A DNA stretch of 64,000 nucleotides from Capitella teleta (taxonomy: Eukaryota; Annelida; Polychaeta; Capitellidae): assembly GCA_000328365.1 (NCBI GenBank), contig KB300511.1:329832-393831 (forward strand), written 5' to 3'. This document shows, piece by piece, positions 14,133 to 25,300 of this stretch. Each line of letters opens with the position of its first letter. The first letter of the stretch is position 1. The notes under the pieces were generated by a model. It did no database searches and was not told where the DNA came from. It saw only the letters and a list, made by a program, of their open reading frames with translations. The translations under genes and the position numbers were made by a program.

Positions 14133-14602
14133 AAGAAACTTCTCAAGTTGTTGTCTAGTTTCTTGTGTTGCATCTTTGAGAGTTGCTCTTCCCCATTTAC
14201 GCTGCATTGAACCATGTGTCAATTGATTGCTGCTGCTGACTGCCAATTTGTTTTGCGTTTTTAATATGTATAGTTTTAAATACAACCCTCCAAGAGAAGA
14301 TATGAAGATGTTAATTTATAGAAATATCTGATATAATTATATAACCTTTATTGTGCAACTTAGAAGTTACATTACATAAAAAAAGGTTGAGAGGAAGAAG
14401 AGAAAAGAACAACATGCATCAATAACGAATACTTTGTCAATGAATGAAGTCGCACACATGATTGCAGCAACTAATCGCCGAAGCAAATGGAATAATAAAA
14501 TTTTAACGAGTTGGCTACGTGTAGTGACGTCACACAATTAATTTATGAAGGGTACGAGCTGACATTATAAGATAAGATAATAGTTTTTTGCTTCAAAGAA
14601 TG

Positions 14603-14605
<3 letters not shown>

Positions 14606-14665
<60 letters not shown>
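14606..14665. repeat. (TA)n microsatellite
   Basis: About 60 bp of TA dinucleotides between the convergent DCDC1-like and Mab-21-like genes. The rest of 13.7-15.6 kb is AT-rich with A-runs (13499-13513, about 14995-15018) and a C-run near 15220, and no gene that I can support. Confidence 0.95.
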
Positions 14666-14668
<3 letters not shown>

Positions 14669-15594
14669 ATATGAAATACAATGAAGTAATCAGAGCCAGA
14701 TACAAAACTTGTATATAGGGCCCTGATTTAAAAACAACAGATATAATTATTATGAGAAAAGAAAGTGCAACTTAATTAATACATATGCGTAAATATTTCA
14801 TAAAACTAGAACTAAAATTAAATTATTAATTTGCTTTTGAAAAGTACTTACAGTTACACTAGTGCAAAATAACTGATGAAATCATTTCCACATAGTGTAA
14901 TGTCTTGACACATTTAAATGATAACGGGAAACTCTAAAGGGATGGACAGTTCTGGTGTTATATCCATTATTTTGATTATAATAGAAAATGTTTTTTAAAA
15001 AAAAAAAAAAAAAAAAAAGAGGCAGACGATTATTTACAAGTTTAAAAAGTTTAAACATAAAGAGAATTACCTTTTCGGTGTAAATATAATTAAATTTAGC
15101 TATCTAGAGTTCAGTAAATATAGGTTCAGAATGAGCTCTGTAATGTGATAACGTATTATTATTCTTCCAATTTTCTTTTGTAATAAAAACAAGGGTTTAA
15201 TGTGTACATCCGCAGCTGCCCCCCCCCCCTCCCCACAATACCTCAATGCCATACGTCAGGTTTGGGAACACGGGCGAGTAATAAAGAGTAATAAGGACCC
15301 TCCAAGGAAATCTTTTGCTGAGTTTTGAAAATATTCCAATCGTGCGAGAAATTTTGTTTCTCACACGTTAGTAATACATTAGTATTATGTAATTCTTAAA
15401 TTACAGTCAGAAGGATAGAATGTGGTATAAGGAGGTGGAATGGATTCCAGATTCACTAAAATAAGTGTATTCATTCACGATTGAATTAAACCACGTGTTG
15501 AATTTTGGGTCAATTTTAGAGGTAATTAATTGGCGTTAATTCTACTCGCTATTTGTCTTCCATAATTATCGCTATATATGCATAGTGCATACAG

Positions 15595-15633
15595 TTTTTT
15601 TTTTTTTTTTTTTTTTTTTTGTTTTTTTTTTTT
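15595..15633 (-). repeat. Poly(A) tract just 3' of the Mab-21-like gene
   Basis: On the minus strand this is an almost pure A-tract of 39 nt beginning about 28 nt after the stop codon of the gene at 15661-16803. No AATAAA lies between. It could be the fossil tail of a retrocopied mRNA or a chance homopolymer. Confidence 0.85.
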
Positions 15634-15660
15634 CATTCAGATTCAATATGAGACACAGCT

Positions 15661-16803
15661 TTAATTAATAATTAACTGCTCGAGTAACTCTGGGTCAATT
15701 GGCCTTGATGACTTCCTCATTCTCTTGCAAACAGTATAGCAACAACACAAAAGTGCACGCGCCAACTCCAAACTAGGTTTCAGACAACGGTCACAAAGGA
15801 TTTCTTTGATCATATATTTGAAAAGCGCGTTTGCAAATTCACGTACAGACGCGGCAATCCGGCGAGACGAAATTGCTCCACTCAAAGAAGCTTTTGATTC
15901 AACCAAGACTCTAATAGATGCTGCAACACTTGTCACAGATTCTGCACTGTAGCTAGTTAATATGTTAATGTTTTCCAAATGTGTCAATTTCCCTTTGGAT
16001 AGTGCATCCGACAAGTATGAAAGATAGCTGAAGACATTTGCGCTGATTCCTTTCCCAACGGAATTGTTCTTTTGGCACCAATGGATGAAGGCAACCTTGT
16101 AGACATAGGAAGGTAGCTCCCCCATAGTATCGTGACGCAATCTTAAAGCTTTGATGATCATAAGTACTTTCCTGCTTTCAAATGAAATGTTTTGCAAATC
16201 TTGACTCTCATCCAGTGTGAACCATCTAATCCAAAGATCTGCTCTGTTCGGCACAACCAATAACCTCCCAAACTTCACCGAGGGTAGCAGGTTGATCGAG
16301 AGCAATCTGCAATGGTTTTCTGTCCAAGTCAAAGTGATGACAGGGCCGTGGGTGGACAGTTCCACCAGTACCTCCCTGCGTTCTCTGGTGAGGATATCAG
16401 CGTACTTCCAAAGAGCCGTGTGGAACGATTTTCGAACCAGATCCGCGGATAAGTGGCCGCCAAATTTGAGATTTTTCGGAATAGAATTGTCACCACTTAT
16501 TTCAACAATTCGCACAAGACAATTGTCACTTTGATGCGTCTCGAAGTTCCAATATGATTCCAAAATGTCCACCGGTATGAGGGCATCAAACTCGTCGTAA
16601 CTTTTCACTTTCAGACTCTCGGGGTGACTACCGATATCCACCAGCTCTCCAATGCGGAAAGGGAGTTCCTCTCGCAGAAATTGATAGGTTTTCCCTTTGA
16701 AACGAATGTAATTATCGGTCATTGTCTCAATCTGCCGGGAATCGATTTTTGCATGCTTTTTGTAGAACCGATCCAGTTCACTGTCTAAATTCATTGGAGC
16801 CAT
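15661..16803 (-). CDS. Mab-21/cGAS-like nucleotidyltransferase-fold protein (single coding exon, 380 aa)
   Basis: The protein has the layout of Mab-21-domain proteins, the family that includes cGAS and the cGAS-like receptors, which make cyclic dinucleotides on sensing nucleic acid. Residues 58-77 read GSHPESLKVKSYDEFDALIP. This holds the GS motif (58-59) and the first two metal-binding acids, E71 and D73. The third acid normally sits in a strand reading like SVDLVPAIK. Here the equivalent is SINLLPSVK, with N171 (codon AAC) in place of Asp. The C-terminal helical half carries the typical RKVLMIIKALRLRH (211-224) and SYVYKVAFIHW (232-242) blocks, then HLENINIL. No signal peptide or membrane segment is seen. 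The length fits the family. The ATG is preceded at 3 nt by an acceptor, so a short 5' UTR intron is likely. The catalytic reading is inference; family membership is strong. Confidence 0.82.
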   Translation of the reverse strand: MAPMNLDSELDRFYKKHAKIDSRQIETMTDNYIRFKGKTYQFLREELPFRIGELVDIGSHPESLKVKSYDEFDALIPVDILESYWNFETHQSDNCLVRIVEISGDNSIPKNLKFGGHLSADLVRKSFHTALWKYADILTRERREVLVELSTHGPVITLTWTENHCRLLSINLLPSVKFGRLLVVPNRADLWIRWFTLDESQDLQNISFESRKVLMIIKALRLRHDTMGELPSYVYKVAFIHWCQKNNSVGKGISANVFSYLSYLSDALSKGKLTHLENINILTSYSAESVTSVAASIRVLVESKASLSGAISSRRIAASVREFANALFKYMIKEILCDRCLKPSLELARALLCCCYTVCKRMRKSSRPIDPELLEQLIIN

Positions 16804-16805
16804 GT

Positions 16806-16861
16806 CTGAAGTTGAGAAAGTCAGACATAAGTAATTGCATGTATTGATACTTATAGCTCAC
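16806..16861 (-). other. Probable 56-nt 5' UTR intron of the Mab-21-like gene
   Basis: On the minus strand, AATAAGAG/GTGAGC forms a donor and a pyrimidine-rich stretch ending CAACTTCAG/ACATGG forms an acceptor just before the start codon. The length matches the intron mode of the neighbouring genes. No RNA evidence is available. Confidence 0.55.
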
Positions 16862-19089
16862 CTCTTATTATTATTCTCAGTCTTCAAGCTGCTCAACAGT
16901 TAAGACCTCTTGTGCAATAAAGACTTTAATGGATCTTTTGAGCATCGCTTTAAATGTCGGCAAATAGGAACGATAACCTCGGAGTTTTCATGTTTACTAC
17001 ATGTAAACGTGTCAAGAAAACCCAGACAGCTAGCTATACGAAAGACCTATGTGCTGTGTGCGGGCATCGAAGCGTGGCTCGGATGAGCTTATGAACTTTT
17101 AATTCTGTATGAATAAGAGGCACCAAGGCATATTATATGCATCTATATAATTATATGCCAGCAGGCTGTAAACAAGGGCTAATGCGATTCATCCTCATTA
17201 ACTGTCTTTCCGTTTCTTCTTCTATTTGAGTTGTCGTGGGTCCTTTTCTTACACGATAATTTGGCTGCTTCCTTTTACCATTAAGATCATGCTAATTAGT
17301 GCTGCAATTCACAATGATATGATTTGCTGGATGTTTTATTCATGATTAGTTAAGTTTTATTCATCATCAAGAAAGTGGGTCATTGAAAAATTACAAATAA
17401 TTCAACATTTCACATCTATATATCATGCACAATTACACGACTCACATTGCTAACGCAGATAAAACAAAAACATTATTTTTTCATGTCCTTATACATGTAT
17501 CTTGACGAAATCTTGGAAAATAATCCATAGGACCTCTGGGCATGTTCTCCAATCAAATTCCCGCTGACTTTTTTGCACGGATTTGTCTTCATTCGTGATT
17601 CCTGAATGCCCGAGAACCTGCCGAATAGAGTTTTTTTTTTTTTTTTCTTGACCTGTATAATTATTTGCTTCCCAATATGAGCCGATTCTAAGGCATGCAT
17701 CACCGGAAGTGCGTTCCATATCATTGATATGCATCACGCTATGACGTTACATTGACGTTACATTCTCTTTTTAACGTGTAATTGCATGTAACGCTATGAC
17801 GTCACTAATAGGTTGCGATCGTGCTTGTTTATTTTGCTTAAAATGGTCCAATCTTTGCAATATATGCAAATAATTTGTGTCTGAGATAATATACTCCAAT
17901 TCGGTGAGTTCAATTCTATCAAATTAATATCACGAAGGCGGGCAAGACGAGGTTTACTATTGTGAGCGATAATTTGGGATTCTAATGGCTTCAAATTACG
18001 CTTTTCTGACGTCACATGCAGGGGTGAATAACAATGGTTATTGCCACATCATGATTGATCATTGAGCGATGTTATAGGGTATTTCAGTATTTTTGCGCTT
18101 ATATGGGTGTTTAAGCTCCTTGACAATGCTAGGTGAATGATCATTATTTTGAACACGGTACGTGATCCTATTATTTCACAGAAATTTGATTTCATAGAAT
18201 TTTGTTCTTTTGTTTATTTGCTGTGAACTTGTTTCATCTCAGCTACCTATCTGGCTGATTTGTGTCATATATTTTAATCATTCGATATATGTCTTGTAAA
18301 CTGGGTTCTATAATATATATTATAATTAATTATAAATAGTGCATGTTGAACAAACAAGAAACCAAGAAGTATGTTTGTTTTTCGTATTTTTTTTTATTTG
18401 CATTAAGAATAATACTTAATACATAGGTGCCTAATTAGGTCAAATTTAATAATTTTTATTCCTGAGGTTAACGCTTAAGCACGATAAATAGGTGCCGCGA
18501 AAAACAAGTCCTATAGAACACCGCGAAAATCGGATCCGCGAAAAATCGACTTCAATACATGCCAGCCAATCAAGCATTGTATACAAATAGGATTGAGAGA
18601 CAACTACTAGTAGCTCTACTACTACTGTGGCAGTACTTAACGGCGCTTGTGCGAGTTACAGAAGACCCTTAATTTACGATGCGTATAGGCATATTCGCAT
18701 TATTTGATAGACTCGTACTCTTAGGTAGATTTGCAATTTTGTTTCGCCCATTGTTATTCCAGTACGAATGTTTTACTTCGTACCTGCGCAAAGTTGTCAC
18801 ATGATGGTTTCTCTGAGGTTGACGTGAATTTTAGAGAAATGCTGTGTTATTGTAAAATCAATCGTTTGATCCTTTCTTTGCACATTGAATGGGATATCTC
18901 TATTGCACATCTACAAGACGTGGGCTGCTGCCACAAGCCATGAGAATCGCTCCTCAGCTCTTTCTTTAATAGAATTGTGCAAGTTGAGATATGGAGAGCT
19001 GGAGTCCCCTCTTACATATGGAATACGCTACCACACTTATGCAGACAATACTTAATTGTACTGCCCGCTGACCCTGACCTCCCGACCCA
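16862..19089. other. Intergenic, no gene seen
   Basis: AT-rich sequence with a T-run at about 17631-17647 and no recognisable protein. The promoter of the minus-strand Mab-21-like gene should lie in the first part. Confidence 0.5.
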
Positions 19090-19215
19090 ACAAAGAAAGT
19101 GGCTAAAACACTTGGTGCTCTCTTTGACAGCCAACTAACCATGCAGAACCAGGTTGGCCATGTGGTGAAAAGTGCCCACTTTCACCTTCGAAGGATCGCG
19201 AGTACGGCAATATCT
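19090..19215 (+). mobile_element. Fragment of a CR1/L2-type LINE reverse transcriptase
   Basis: The translation includes KTLGALFDSQLTM, then HVVKSAHFHLRRIA. This is the conserved block just after the polymerase palm of CR1/L2-clade ORF2 (LGV-FDS-L-M ... K-A-FHLR-IA). The flanks no longer align, so it is a short isolated remnant. Confidence 0.75.
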
Positions 19216-20539
19216 GTCAGCAAAAGCAAGCGCACTAGTGCTGCATGCCATCGTGATTTCAAGGTCGTAATAGCCTCCTCTTCGTTCATCCAAAATGCGA
19301 AATACGTCGGCTACAGATGTCGCAAAACAGTGCCACGCGAATTCTAACAAGAACTCCTAAACGTGACCACATAAAACACACACGTACTCTTAATGAGGAG
19401 GTTATTCGACATCTGGAGATGTTGATGAGGATCCGGCTCGACTCGCATTCGGGATCAGAGAATTAAATTCGACGGCAAATATCGAGACATACAGAGCCCT
19501 AGCTAGCTGCTAATGCTGATGATGAACTTGCAGGTGATTGAAAGATAGCTGCATAGCAATAGGAGTCTTGGAACGAGACTAATGGAGAAATTACTTCCGT
19601 GAACAGCATCACAGATGGGGATGAGGCTGAACCCCATGCTTGACTTGCCTAAGGAGAAGTCTATGAGAAAACTTGAAGAGCTGGCGACTGTCCGGGCTGA
19701 AAAAGATGAACTTTAGCAACGGCTCACTAGCTTCCAGTGAAATGAGGAGAAACGACTGTTAAGGGCTCGGGAAATTCGCCAAAGGCTTCGAGACAAGAAG
19801 GAGAAGAAGGAGTCGTCGAAAAGAACAAAAACAGCTGTAATAGCCGGGAAGGCTGAACAGCAGAGGCAGCGGAAATTGAACGAAAGGGCAGGGTCACGGG
19901 TGTCACGATGTCATGGGTGGTGGGAGAGGTGGCGAAGAAAGTCATATCGTCCAAAGTTACCGGAGCAAACTGAGCAGTAAAGTGGTTTAACGTGAGGACG
20001 GGTTATATGGCTCTCGTTATCCGTACAGAATTTGGTAAAACCAAAGGTGTTCGGATTCATGAAAGGCCTGCTGATCCTTGAAATCCCCAGCCAGGTCTGA
20101 GATGTAGATAAAAAAATGAAAATGGAAGTCAGAAAACTTATGAAAGTTTGTTGATTAGCAAACTTAACGGCACTGATCATGGAGTCAAGAAAGAAGTTAA
20201 ATCTCTGCACAAAACACTTTATTGAGGGGTGAGAATCTGCATGTTGATGTTGAATACTAGTGTATCATTTGGACAGTGTTCTGAAAGTTATAGGATTAAA
20301 GTACCATGCAATTGTATGCGTTTATAATTCGAATCACACTCACCTCGCTTAAATCTGATGACCTGCTCAACTTTTCATGCCATGATTTATTTAGCAGGGA
20401 CGCATCAGAAGTTCAGAACAATAATCGAAAGGTTTTTTGTTCCACATTTACGATCAGCTGTTCATTGCCAATGTTATTGAATGCAAATCTAGTCTTTTCC
20501 TCGCTGAGGGAGGACATAGCCAACTTATCCAATTGAAAT

Positions 20540-21410
20540 TGAATTGAAATTGCTTCGTCAACAACATCGATGTCCAAATGCAATCTGCATACAGAGCTGG
20601 ACACTCAACAGAGACTGCCATGGTGCGCGTCCAGAATGACCTGTTGGATGCTGTGGACAGGGACGGCGGTGCAATACTTGTACTGCTTGACCTCTCCGCA
20701 GCGTTCGACACGCTTGACCACCCGCTCATTCTGCATGCTCTCAAGTACAACATCGGTGTGACTGATTCAGCCCTCAAATGGTTTAAATCGTATCTCACAA
20801 ACTTNNNNNNNNNNNNNNNNNNNNNNNNNNNNNNNNNNNNNNNNNNNNNNNNNNGTTATGAGCTACATTGACTACTGTACGCTTTGCTAGCAGGATCTCC
20901 ATCTTACCTGATCGACAGACTCCAGCACATACAGAACTGTGCAGCCCGCCTAGTGAAATGTGCAGATAGACACTCGTCATCCCTCCCTCTGCTGAAAGAA
21001 CTACATTGGCTACCCATTAAGTTTCGAATAATGTTCAAAATTAATGTCATTACTTTTAAAGCCCTGCGTGGCTTAGCACCACCATATATCTGCTCCCTCA
21101 TCAATGTTTATACACCTGCTCGCTCCCTTCGATCATCAAACTTCACATTGTTGTCTGTACCTAAATTTCATCTTCAATCATATGGCTACCGAACATTCGC
21201 CCATCAAGCACCCATCCTTTGGAACCGATTACCTTCCAACCTACAGAACCAGCAATCGCTTGATGCTTTTAAAGCCCAACTTAAGACTTACTATTTTAAC
21301 ATTGCATTTTCTAGTATTTAATGATTTTCCTTTTTACCTCTGTTTGTACAGCGCATTTGAATGTTCTTTGATATTGCTGAAAATGCGTTTTAAATGTAAT
21401 AAATAAAATA
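20540..21410 (+). mobile_element. CR1/L2-like LINE, 3' part, interrupted by an assembly gap
   Basis: The reverse transcriptase blocks QSAYRAGHSTETAMVRVQND and LVLLDLSAAFDTLDH are at 20578-20740. After the N-run come the C-terminal blocks LQHIQNCAARLVKCADR, LKELHWLPIKFRIMFKINV and APILWNRLP, ending near 21321. A short 3' UTR ends in an AAATA-type repeat (21396-21433), as usual for this clade. The middle of the polymerase, including the YADD region, is missing at the gap. There is at least one frame change just after the gap. Confidence 0.88.
20805..20854. other. Assembly gap (50 N)
   Basis: Exactly 50 Ns, so probably a placeholder. The LINE sequence on either side skips roughly 200 residues of reverse transcriptase, so the true gap may be several hundred bases. 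Confidence 0.97.
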
Positions 21411-21433
21411 AAATAAAATAAATAAAATAAATT

Positions 21434-22339
21434 TTCTCTCTAATCGGAGCGTTAAGAATCGAATGAACTGCGAGCAGCTTTTTCTGTGAGTGGTCAATCC
21501 ATGCTACAGGGTATCTCTGATTGATGTCTTTATAACGCTGCTTTTCAGTACATGTACAAAATAAAAAGATTACAATTTCTGAGAACAAATTCCAACTTGT
21601 GATCCGGAAAAACTCAAAGAACACTATATTAAAAATATTCAACAATATTTAATTTCTTCCGTTTGATGCCCATGTTATAAGCAACATAATGTCAATAATA
21701 GTTATAATAACATTATAATTATTAAGAATATTGTGACAACCAATGTTGAATAATTATTTGTATAAAAAAAAGAACTGAAATATTCTGTAAAAAAACTTGC
21801 ATCCAATTCCACTGTTATTCGAATTTGCATTGTACCTTACTATAAAAGGAATTCAAAGGAAATTTATGGCACAATAAATGATTGAAAATTGCAAATGTGC
21901 ATTTTAGAAGAGACATAATAAAAGATCTGTAGCCCAAACAACACAAAAAATATACAATTATGCCAAACCTTACAGTCAGCTGGAATAAAAAACTGGTGCA
22001 GTGCTTGATTAATTGCAATCAATTGTTTCAAGTTATACAAATAATAAAGTCCACCCGTTTTTATGAAAACGGAAATAATGATAATGATACCAATTTTCAA
22101 CGTTCACACGGAAATATATTAATTAAAACTTCAACTTTCATCCTGATCAAGCAAAGAAATATTCACACAAAAACACCAACCACAAACAAAACAGAGGAAC
22201 TAATACTCAATTAGCGCAAGTAAGTCATATAATAATTCTTCAAAAATTCTTTGGAAGTCTTACTGAATCTGTTGCCATGGCAACCGTGGCACACACTTTG
22301 ATCCCCCGCAGTTTCATAAATACTTCTTTGAACACATCT
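21434..22339. other. Region 3' of LRP4, no other gene
   Basis: AT-rich sequence between the LINE tail and the LRP4 stop codon. It should include the LRP4 3' UTR (minus strand). I saw no convincing coding sequence. Confidence 0.5.
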
Positions 22340-25300
22340 TCACTTTTCCTCGTTGGTGTTTTTCACCCTACCCTCCGGTTTGTAGATATTTTTCGAATGT
22401 TTCACAGAGTCGAGGGTGGAGGGTGCAGGAGGCATCAGCCCCACACTCGCCACTCGATCTTTGCTGTCCTCCAACAGATTGTTGATGTTGTTATCAGGGT
22501 GGTCGCTAGGCAACCCCTTGTTGCCACGGGCAACATCCTGATTATTTAGCTTGTCTTCCGTAGGTGGGGAGGAACTCTCTAAAAACGCGACTTTTTCCTA
22601 CGGATTGCAAATTGGATAAATATGAAGAGTTCAGCGCAAGACTTTACCTCGGCTGAGTTGTTTGACTTGTGCAGCCGCCAGGGCTTGGCTTTGCGTTCAA
22701 TGCTGACCGCTTCGCTGCTTGACCTGTGATATGTGGGGTTGCTGAAGGTCAAGTCAGACTCGGCCTCCATTCTGCGCCGTTTCCTCATTCTGGACAAAAT
22801 AGAACCACAAAATATTAGAAATTCTCATGAATATTCACGAAGCCAACCTTTTCCACATGAATATAATAACCACAAATGCTATTAAAAGCAGCAGTATAAC
22901 CACAGAGATCATGATGTACACCAAGTGATGCGTGGTTGCACGCTTGGCGTCCACTTCTCCACACTCTCCATCAGGCGCACATCTGCCAGAAGGGGAGGGG
23001 GGAGATCAAGATATAAAAATAGAAAAATCAAAATAAATTAAAATAAATTACCTCTGGTCTTCTTCATCATTTGAATCGTTCAAGAGTGGAACTTCCATAC
23101 CAGGAGCTAAAGTGATAATAAAATATAATTAATTAATTTCAACTGGGAAATATTTCACTCTCACCAAAAGAGCACACTCGATCGTCACGGTAGAAGAGAA
23201 GAGAAGGACACGCGCATACGTAATCATTTCCCCCGCGATACAAACACAAATGGCTGCAGCCTCCATTTGCAACCATGCAAGGCGTCACTCCATCTGAGAA
23301 TTCACCAAATACACATCAGACCAATCGTGAGTGGACACACCTTTCTGTCGCCTCTTGGCCACCATCTGCACGTCCATAGGCACTCCCAATTTACCCTGCA
23401 CGGTTGAGTGGTCACCCCCAGTGCGCTTGTTGTAGCGTTCAATGCCGTTGGTTAGCCAATCAGTGACGTAGAGCCAGTCGCCGTAGAGGGTCAGTGAGAA
23501 TGGGTGCTGTACCACAGCGGCTAATTTTGCTCGGTGACCACCATTCAGATCGGATGTTTCGATGCAGTCGAGGTTAGCGTCCACCCAGTATAAGCGGTCA
23601 GCCTCATAATCAATGCACAGACCATTGGGCCACACTGACCGGGAATAATAAGATGTTATAATTTAATTTATTAAAACAATATGATAATCTATGCAAATAA
23701 TCATATTCACAACTAACCTAAGCTCTCCTGGACCACAGTGTGTCTACTTGATCCATCCAGAAATGCTTTCTCGATCTTTGGTGTGCTTCCCCAGTCTGTC
23801 CAGAACATCAGACTGAAATTAAAAGAATGAATATGCAAATATGCAAATGAGTTGAAGCAGCTGCTCACCCTTTCTGGGGATGCACAGCGATTGATCGCGG
23901 TTCATCAACATTTCTCGAAACAAGAATTCTTCGAGACGATCCGTCGAGACGGGTCACCTCAATCGTATTGCGTCCTTAGATACAAAAATCAAGTAAACAA
24001 ACCAAGAAAACAACGCTTCTTCACCAGTGTCAGTCCAGTAGAGATTATCCGCCAGCCAATCGACAGCAATGCCGTCAGCAGTGCTCAAGTCAGCATCAAC
24101 AACAACCTCAGAAAAACTGCCGTTAAGACTGGCTCTCCTATTGAACCGAATTAATCAGTCAAACCCAAAAATAAGAGTGCGCTTACCTGATAACATCAGC
24201 GTAAACATCAGTGTAATAGAAGAGACCGCGATCAAAGTGGAAATCCACTGCGATTGGGTTGTGCAGATCTGGGAGATCCACGATGACGTCAACATGATCC
24301 TTGGTATCCATGGAGATTCTTCTGATGCTTCCCCTGACCGCAAACAGAAGGAACACCTCCGGCACTGAGAGAGAGAAAGGGGGGGGGTGAGGAATAAAGT
24401 GAACGGGAGAGCTCACTGTCTGTGCATGTTTTGGAGTCCTTCATGAGTAGGAGTCCAGTAGGGCAAGCGCATGAGTAAGCGGACGCATTTGGTAAACACA
24501 GATGGCTGCAGCCGCCATTATTCGTACCACACCGATTCACACCTTACGACGAGATCAGAATTATGAGGTGACATGATAGCCCTGAAGTGAGAACTCACTC
24601 CTCTCTGTGAGGTGAACAGCGCGCACTTCCATCAAGCGTAGCATCTGGCCACGCACAATCTCCACGCCCTCTCCGGTTAACTTATCCGCCCTGGAGAGAC
24701 CTTTCTGCACCCAATCGGTCCAGTAAATGAAGTCCCCAGACACGGTCAGTCCATACGGATGTGGCACGGCATTCACCAACAGACGCCGCTCGCTGCCACT
24801 GAAATCAGAGCACTCAATGACCTCTGTCTTGGCGTCGTTCCAGATTATTCTGGAAGTCGGTCGATCCACGGTTATGCCGTTTGGCCATCCAAGGTTGTCT
24901 TTAATGAGAGTCATTCGGTTGTTGCCGTCCATATCAGCGCGTTCAATGCGTGGTTTATTTCCCCAGTCAGTCCAGAAGATCAACCTAAAAATCAGAAAAA
25001 ATAATTCAATACTTGGTATAACCATGTAATCATCATTACCCATGATCATAGTTCAGAGTGATCGCACGGGGTTTATCTAGATTACTCCAAACGAGGACTT
25101 TGCGCATCGTGCCGTCCAATGTGGCTACTTCAATGCGGTCAGTGTCTGTATCTGACCAGTAGATCTTTCTTCCCGTGGAGTCCACAGCCAAACCGTCTGG
25201 CGTTGAAATCCCGCTCACGATGACGTCTTCGATCGCTGATCCATCCAAATTAGCTCTCATGATTTTTTCATGCACTGTGTCACTCCAGTAAATTTTCTCT

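Noticed and set aside
19911-20210. Possible C2H2 zinc finger on the minus strand (CSVCSGNFGRYDFLRHLSHH)
   Set aside because: A single finger-like motif with imperfect spacing at the start of a frame with no other support.
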